The position numbers and the translations under genes are program-made. From positions 1-10,368 of the forward strand of contig CALQQQ010000027.1 of NCBI GenBank assembly GCA_943332745.1: 10,368 nucleotides of DNA, in the 5' to 3' direction. This document shows, piece by piece, positions 6,282 through 10,368 of the stretch (position 1 is its first letter; every line of letters begins with the position of its first letter). The notes under the pieces are model-generated. The model was not told the DNA's origin. It searched no databases and saw only the letters and a program-made list of their open reading frames with translations. This stretch comes from Opitutus sp. GAS368. GTDB taxonomy: Bacteria > Verrucomicrobiota > Verrucomicrobiae > Opitutales > UBA953.

Positions 6282-8879
6282 ATGTCCTCTCCCTACGGTA
6301 ACCTGACCGAAAAGACCTCCGAAGCCCTCCAGCAGGCGCAGAGCGAGGCGATGCAGCGCCGCAATCCCTCGCTGGAGCCGGCGCACATCCTCCATGGCCT
6401 TCTGTCCCAGGAAGGCGGCGTGACCTCTTCGCTCTTCCGTCGCGCGGCCAAGGACGAGGCGGCACTCGCTTCCGCCGTCGCGGGTCAGCTCGCCCGCCTA
6501 CCTAAACTCGCCCAGGCGTCGGGCCAGCCCGGACTTTCGTCCGAGACCCATGCGCTCCTGCTCAAAGCCAAGGAAGAGGCCGAAGGCATGAAGGACGACT
6601 TCGTGTCCGCCGAGCACGTGCTACTCGCCCTCGCCGAGACGGCGTCACTTCGTCCGGCGTTCGCTGCCGTGGGTTTCGACCGCAAGGCAATCCTCGCTGC
6701 CCTTCAGGCCGTGCGTGGTTCCCAGCGCGTCACCTCGGCCAATCCCGAGGCTACGTATGAGGCCCTCGCCAAGTATGGCCAGGACCTGACTGCGCTCGCC
6801 CGCACCGGCAAAATGGATCCCGTCATCGGACGTGATGAGGAGATCCGTCGCGTCATCCGCATTCTTTCCCGCCGCACCAAGAACAACCCCGTGCTCATCG
6901 GTGAACCCGGCGTCGGTAAGACCGCTGTCGTCGAAGGCCTCGCCCAGCGCATCGTTAACGGCGACGTCCCGGAAAGCCTCCGCGACAAAACCTTGTTCTC
7001 CCTGGACATGGGCTCGCTCGTCGCCGGCGCGAAGTATCGTGGCGAATTCGAAGAACGGCTTAAGGCCGTCCTCAACGAGGTGAAATCGGCCGAGGGGGGC
7101 ATCCTGCTTTTCATCGACGAGATGCACACCCTCGTTGGCGCAGGTAAGGCCGATGGCGCGATGGACGCGGCTAATCTCCTTAAGCCCATGCTGGCGCGCG
7201 GGGAGCTGCATTGTATCGGTGCCACGACGCTCAAGGAATTCCGTGAGCACGTGGAGAAGGATCCCGCGCTCGAGCGCCGCTTCCAGCAGGTCTTGGTCGA
7301 GCCCCCGAGTGTGCCCGACACGGTCTCCATCCTCCGCGGGCTCAAAGAACGCTTCGAGGTGCACCATGGCGTGCGCATCGAGGATGCCGCGCTCGTCGAG
7401 GCTGCCACACTCTCCGACCGCTACATCACCGCGCGCTTCCTGCCAGACAAGGCGATCGACCTCATCGACGAAGCCTGCGCGCAGATCCGGACTGAGATCG
7501 ACAGCGTGCCCCAAGAACTCGACGCACTTAATCGTCGCGTGCTCCAGCTCGAGGTTGAGGAATCCGCCTTGAAGAACGAGAAGGATGACGCCTCCAAGGC
7601 CCGCCTCGCCGTGCTTCGGAAGGAACTCGGTGCCGCGCGCGAAGAGCAGACCGCCTTCCGTGCCCGCTGGGTCGCCGACAAGGAGGCCGTCACGAAGGTG
7701 CGGTCCTCCCGCTCGCAGCTCGAGGACGCCAAGGCCGCGATGACCAAGGCTGAACGCGCCGGCAAGCTCGAGGAAGTCGCCAAACTCCGTTACGGTACCA
7801 TCCCCGAACTCGAGAAGGAAGTCGCCAAGCTCGAAGGCACCGCAAAGTCCGCCACGGGACTCTTCCGTGAGACCGTCACACCGGAAGAAGTCGCCGAAGT
7901 CGTCGCCCGCTGGACTGGCGTGCCCGTGAGTAAGTTGCTTGAAGGCGAGCGCCAGAAGATCCTCCGCCTCGCGGACAACCTCAAGGCCCGCGTCGTCGGC
8001 CAGGAGGAAGCCGTGCGCGTCGTCGCCGAAGCCGTCCAGCGTTCGCGCGCCGGCGTCCAGGATCCGCGCCGCCCCGTCGGCTCGTTCCTCTTCCTCGGGC
8101 CTACCGGCGTCGGAAAGACCGAACTCGCCAAGGCCCTCGCCACCGAACTCTTCGACAGCGAGAAGTCGATGATTCGCATCGATATGTCAGAGTACATGGA
8201 AAAGCACGCCGTCTCGCGCCTCGTGGGCGCGCCTCCCGGCTACGTCGGGCATGAAGAGGGTGGGCAGCTGACCGAGGCGCTCCGTCGCCACCCTTACGCC
8301 GTCGTCCTGCTCGACGAGGTCGAGAAGGCTCACCCGGAAGTCTTCAACATTCTGCTCCAGGTCTTGGACGACGGTCGCCTGACCGATTCGCAGGGTCGTA
8401 CGGTGGATTGCCGCAACGCGATTTTCATCATGACCTCGAACATCGGCAGCCGGCATATCGCCGAGCATGCCGGCTTCGGACTCACGGACAGCGTGCGCGA
8501 ATCCGTGATGGCGGACCTCCGCGCCCATTTCCGCCCCGAGTTCCTCAACCGCATCGATGACATCGCGCTCTTCCAGCCGCTCGGGCACGAGCAGGTCGCC
8601 GCGATCGCGGGCATCATGCTCCGCGGTCTCAACGAGCGTCTCGCGACCAGGCGGATCCGTCTCGACTTCGACCAGACCGCCCTGGCCTTGATCGCTGAGA
8701 AGGGCTTCGACCCCGTGTATGGAGCTCGTCCTCTGCGTCGCTACCTGCAGCGCGAAGTCGAGACTTCGCTCGCCAAGGCCATGCTGGCCGGCGAAATCCC
8801 CGAAGGCAGCCTCGTCCACGTCAAGCGGGCCAAAGAAAGCCTCAGCTTCGAGGTCAAGGCCGGCGGGTTTTCGGATTGA
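6282..8879 (+). CDS. clpB: ATP-dependent disaggregase chaperone ClpB (Hsp100)
   Basis: An 865-residue two-ring AAA+ disaggregase, close to the 857 residues of E. coli ClpB. A double Clp N-domain covers about residues 1-145. AAA-1 has Walker A GEPGVGKT (207-214), pore-loop Tyr252 in KYRGEFEER and Walker B LLFIDE (275-280). A long charged coiled-coil middle domain (about 400-525) marks ClpB/Hsp104 rather than ClpA or ClpC. AAA-2 has Walker A GPTGVGKT (606-613), pore-loop GYVG (Tyr654), Walker B VVLLDE (674-679) and the sensor-2 GAR (814-816). ClpB works with DnaK to pull proteins out of aggregates and is essential for thermotolerance in many bacteria. The ATG at 6282 is preceded by AAGGAAG and opens with the usual N-domain sequence; a TTG at 6255 is weaker. 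All motifs are intact. It heads a plus-strand operon with the two genes that follow. Confidence 0.97.
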   Translation: MSSPYGNLTEKTSEALQQAQSEAMQRRNPSLEPAHILHGLLSQEGGVTSSLFRRAAKDEAALASAVAGQLARLPKLAQASGQPGLSSETHALLLKAKEEAEGMKDDFVSAEHVLLALAETASLRPAFAAVGFDRKAILAALQAVRGSQRVTSANPEATYEALAKYGQDLTALARTGKMDPVIGRDEEIRRVIRILSRRTKNNPVLIGEPGVGKTAVVEGLAQRIVNGDVPESLRDKTLFSLDMGSLVAGAKYRGEFEERLKAVLNEVKSAEGGILLFIDEMHTLVGAGKADGAMDAANLLKPMLARGELHCIGATTLKEFREHVEKDPALERRFQQVLVEPPSVPDTVSILRGLKERFEVHHGVRIEDAALVEAATLSDRYITARFLPDKAIDLIDEACAQIRTEIDSVPQELDALNRRVLQLEVEESALKNEKDDASKARLAVLRKELGAAREEQTAFRARWVADKEAVTKVRSSRSQLEDAKAAMTKAERAGKLEEVAKLRYGTIPELEKEVAKLEGTAKSATGLFRETVTPEEVAEVVARWTGVPVSKLLEGERQKILRLADNLKARVVGQEEAVRVVAEAVQRSRAGVQDPRRPVGSFLFLGPTGVGKTELAKALATELFDSEKSMIRIDMSEYMEKHAVSRLVGAPPGYVGHEEGGQLTEALRRHPYAVVLLDEVEKAHPEVFNILLQVLDDGRLTDSQGRTVDCRNAIFIMTSNIGSRHIAEHAGFGLTDSVRESVMADLRAHFRPEFLNRIDDIALFQPLGHEQVAAIAGIMLRGLNERLATRRIRLDFDQTALALIAEKGFDPVYGARPLRRYLQREVETSLAKAMLAGEIPEGSLVHVKRAKESLSFEVKAGGFSD

Positions 8880-8911
8880 AGGAAGCCGCCGCCCGAGGGA
8901 GTCTGGGATCC

Positions 8912-9856
8912 ATGACCGCTACGCGCATCCGCTGCGGGGTGGCCGGCACGGGTTCGCTCGGCCAGCACCACGCCCGCATCTACTCGACCCTGCCTGGCGC
9001 CGAACTCGCCGGCATCTTCGAACCCAACGACGCCCGGGCGGCCGAAATCTGCGCCAAGCATAATTGCCACCGGTTCGCTACGCTCGATGAGATGGCCACT
9101 GGGTGCGACGCCGTCAGCGTCGTGGTCCCGACGAATCACCATGCCGCCGTCGCGCTGCCGTTGCTCGCCAAGGGCGTGCATCTCTTAATCGAGAAGCCTA
9201 TTTGCGTCACCCTCGAGGAGGCGGCCCAGATCCTAGACGCCGCCGCCAAGGCCGACCGCATCGTGCAGGTCGGACATATCGAACATTACAACCCTGTGAT
9301 GTCGTATCTGGAGAAGGCCGTCACCGATGCCCGCTACATCACCGCCGAACGCCTAGCGCCTTTCACGCCGCGCGGTACTGAGGTCGGCGTCGTGCTGGAT
9401 TTGATGATTCACGATATCGGTATCGTGCTGCAGTTGGCCAACTCGCCCGTCGAGCGCATTGACGCCGTCGGCGTGTCGGTCGTCACCAAGACCGAGGATA
9501 TCGCCAACGCCCGTATCGCGTTTAAGAACGGCTGCGTTGCCAACCTGAGCTCCAGCCGTGTTTCACTGAAGAAGAACCGCGAGATCCGTGTCTTCCAGAC
9601 CGGCGGCTATCTCTCCATCGACTTCATGGGCCAGAAGGGCCACACCGTGCGCGTCGACCCGACCGCCGAAGGCGGCTTTGCCAAGGAGGAAATCCCGATT
9701 GAGAAGGGTGAGCCCCTGGCCATCGAACTCGCTTCATTCACCGCGTGCGTGCGTGACCGCAAGAGCCCGAAGGTCAGCGGTGAGCTCGGTCGGACCGCCT
9801 TACAGGTCGCCATCCAGATCACCGAACAGATTCGCGCCGGCATGGCGCGCAAATGA
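8912..9856 (+). CDS. Gfo/Idh/MocA-family oxidoreductase, candidate UDP-GlcNAc 3-dehydrogenase (GnnA-like)
   Basis: A 314-residue NAD(P)-dependent dehydrogenase. An N-terminal Rossmann motif G-x-G-x-x-G (GTGSLG, 12-17) is followed by EKP (94-96, catalytic-type Lys95), GHIEHYNP (121-128), and D163-L-M-I-H167-D, the Asp/His pair of the family. The GHxExxNP and LMIHDI patterns, with SSSRVSLKKNREI later, recall the group found beside lipid A genes. In Acidithiobacillus ferrooxidans the member GnnA oxidises the 3-hydroxyl of UDP-GlcNAc before GnnB aminates it, giving amide-linked acyl chains at position 3 of lipid A. The specific assignment here rests on these patterns and the adjacent lpxB. ATG 8912 is chosen because GAGGGAG lies about 10 bases upstream; a TTG overlapping the clpB stop is possible. 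The stop overlaps the lpxB start (ATGA). Confidence 0.82.
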   Translation: MTATRIRCGVAGTGSLGQHHARIYSTLPGAELAGIFEPNDARAAEICAKHNCHRFATLDEMATGCDAVSVVVPTNHHAAVALPLLAKGVHLLIEKPICVTLEEAAQILDAAAKADRIVQVGHIEHYNPVMSYLEKAVTDARYITAERLAPFTPRGTEVGVVLDLMIHDIGIVLQLANSPVERIDAVGVSVVTKTEDIANARIAFKNGCVANLSSSRVSLKKNREIRVFQTGGYLSIDFMGQKGHTVRVDPTAEGGFAKEEIPIEKGEPLAIELASFTACVRDRKSPKVSGELGRTALQVAIQITEQIRAGMARK

Positions 9857-10368
9857 GCGCGTTCCCGTCCATCCCGGCGAGTTTCGACCGGCCCCGTGCG
9901 GGCGAGGTCGACGTGCTTGTCGTGGCCGGAGAGCATTCCGGCGACCAGCACGCCGCTAAGGTTGTCGCGGAGCTACTTAAAGCCCGCCCCGGTCTCCGCG
10001 TCGTCGCGTTCGGTGGCCCGCAGTTGCGCGCCAGTGGGGCTCAGCTCCTCTTCGATATGACCACGTTTTCCGCCGTGGGCATTGTGGAAATTCTTTCCGC
10101 GTATCCGTTCTACCGGAAGCTCTTCGCGCGGATGGTTTCTTGGACCACGCAGTGGAAACCTAAGGTCGTGGTACTCGTGGATTACCCCGGCCTTAACCTC
10201 CGCCTCGCTAACGAGCTGCGTAAGGCGGGCCTCTCCCGCTCTGGCTTCGGGGAGACGGCCGTCATCCAATACGTTAGCCCGCAGCTCTGGGCTTGGAAGC
10301 CTAAGCGCCGCTTCACTATGGCCCGTGACTTGGATGGCGTGGGCACGATCTTCCCGTTCGAGCCGGCG
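9853..10368 (+). CDS. lpxB: Lipid-A-disaccharide synthase, 5' part (3' end beyond window)
   Basis: 172 residues are visible and the frame is open to the right edge; family members are about 380 long, so less than half is present. Signatures: V-A-G-E-H-S-G-D (24-31, with Glu27 at the conserved AGE-x-SGD position), SAVGIVEIL (73-81), D110-Y-P-G-L-N-L-R-L-A (110-119) and YVSPQLWAWKPKR (140-152). By family alignment Asp110 corresponds to the conserved active-site Asp. LpxB is a peripheral inner-membrane glycosyltransferase (GT19) that joins UDP-2,3-diacylglucosamine and lipid X into the lipid A disaccharide, confirming a Gram-negative envelope. A short insertion (SRSGFGET, 128-135) precedes the YVSP motif compared with the E. 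coli pattern. Its ATG overlaps the oxidoreductase stop by 4 bp, so the two are translationally coupled, and clpB lies upstream in the same unit. Confidence 0.95.
   Translation, partial: MSAFPSIPASFDRPRAGEVDVLVVAGEHSGDQHAAKVVAELLKARPGLRVVAFGGPQLRASGAQLLFDMTTFSAVGIVEILSAYPFYRKLFARMVSWTTQWKPKVVVLVDYPGLNLRLANELRKAGLSRSGFGETAVIQYVSPQLWAWKPKRRFTMARDLDGVGTIFPFEPA

Noticed and set aside
6645..7514. 289-codon open frame on the minus strand inside clpB
   Set aside because: Antisense to intact AAA-1 coding sequence; no domain or ribosome-binding site, and similar shadows occur elsewhere in clpB.
1..10368. Mobile elements, CRISPR repeats, tRNA/rRNA, toxin-antitoxin or defence systems
   Set aside because: No transposase, integrase, repeat array, tRNA-like fold or defence gene is visible; gene order and composition look like stable chromosome, and no wholly new system stands out.

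Overview
The window is dense, GC-rich (about 60 %) bacterial chromosome from a Gram-negative (diderm) organism: it carries a lipid A gene (lpxB), a small lipoprotein and a prepilin peptidase. The neighbourhood (OleC/OleD-type genes, a PilD/AroE pair, ClpB next to a Gfo/Idh enzyme and lpxB) would fit Verrucomicrobiota such as Opitutae. That placement is inference from gene content, not proven. No tRNA, rRNA, CRISPR array, insertion sequence or phage gene is visible, and the longest gene-free stretch is about 203 bp.

Left part (1-3122, minus strand): an acyl-CoA ligase of the OleC (beta-lactone synthetase) type is followed, with an ATGA start/stop overlap, by an OleD-type NAD(P)-dependent reductase. 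After 44 bp comes a hotdog-fold acyl thioesterase that runs off the left edge. OleC and OleD belong to the long-chain olefin / beta-lactone pathway (OleA condenses two acyl-CoAs, OleD reduces, OleC closes the beta-lactone, OleB decarboxylates it). OleA and OleB are not in the window.

Middle (3136-6078, minus strand): a tightly packed run reads transglutaminase-like SirB1-family protein, then aroE (14-bp overlap), then a type IV prepilin peptidase (2-bp gap). It is followed by a separate 87-residue lipoprotein gene with its own candidate promoter and a strong hairpin terminator. That terminator ends only 13 bp before the oleC start codon, so it also sits at the entrance of the ole genes.

A 203-bp divergent promoter region (6079-6281) contains a nested inverted repeat. 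To its right (6282-10368, plus strand) run clpB, a Gfo/Idh/MocA oxidoreductase and the first part of lpxB. The last two overlap by ATGA, so lipid A synthesis appears to be in one transcription unit with a disaggregase chaperone. The oxidoreductase beside lpxB has the look of the UDP-GlcNAc 3-dehydrogenase (GnnA) group, which suggests amide-rich lipid A.

Most of the region is ordinary housekeeping. The points worth a second look are the split ole set with a thioesterase, the hairpin before oleC, the lipoprotein promoter with a C-tract spacer, the altered motifs in the prepilin peptidase, and the clpB-gfo/idh-lpxB operon with its structured leader.
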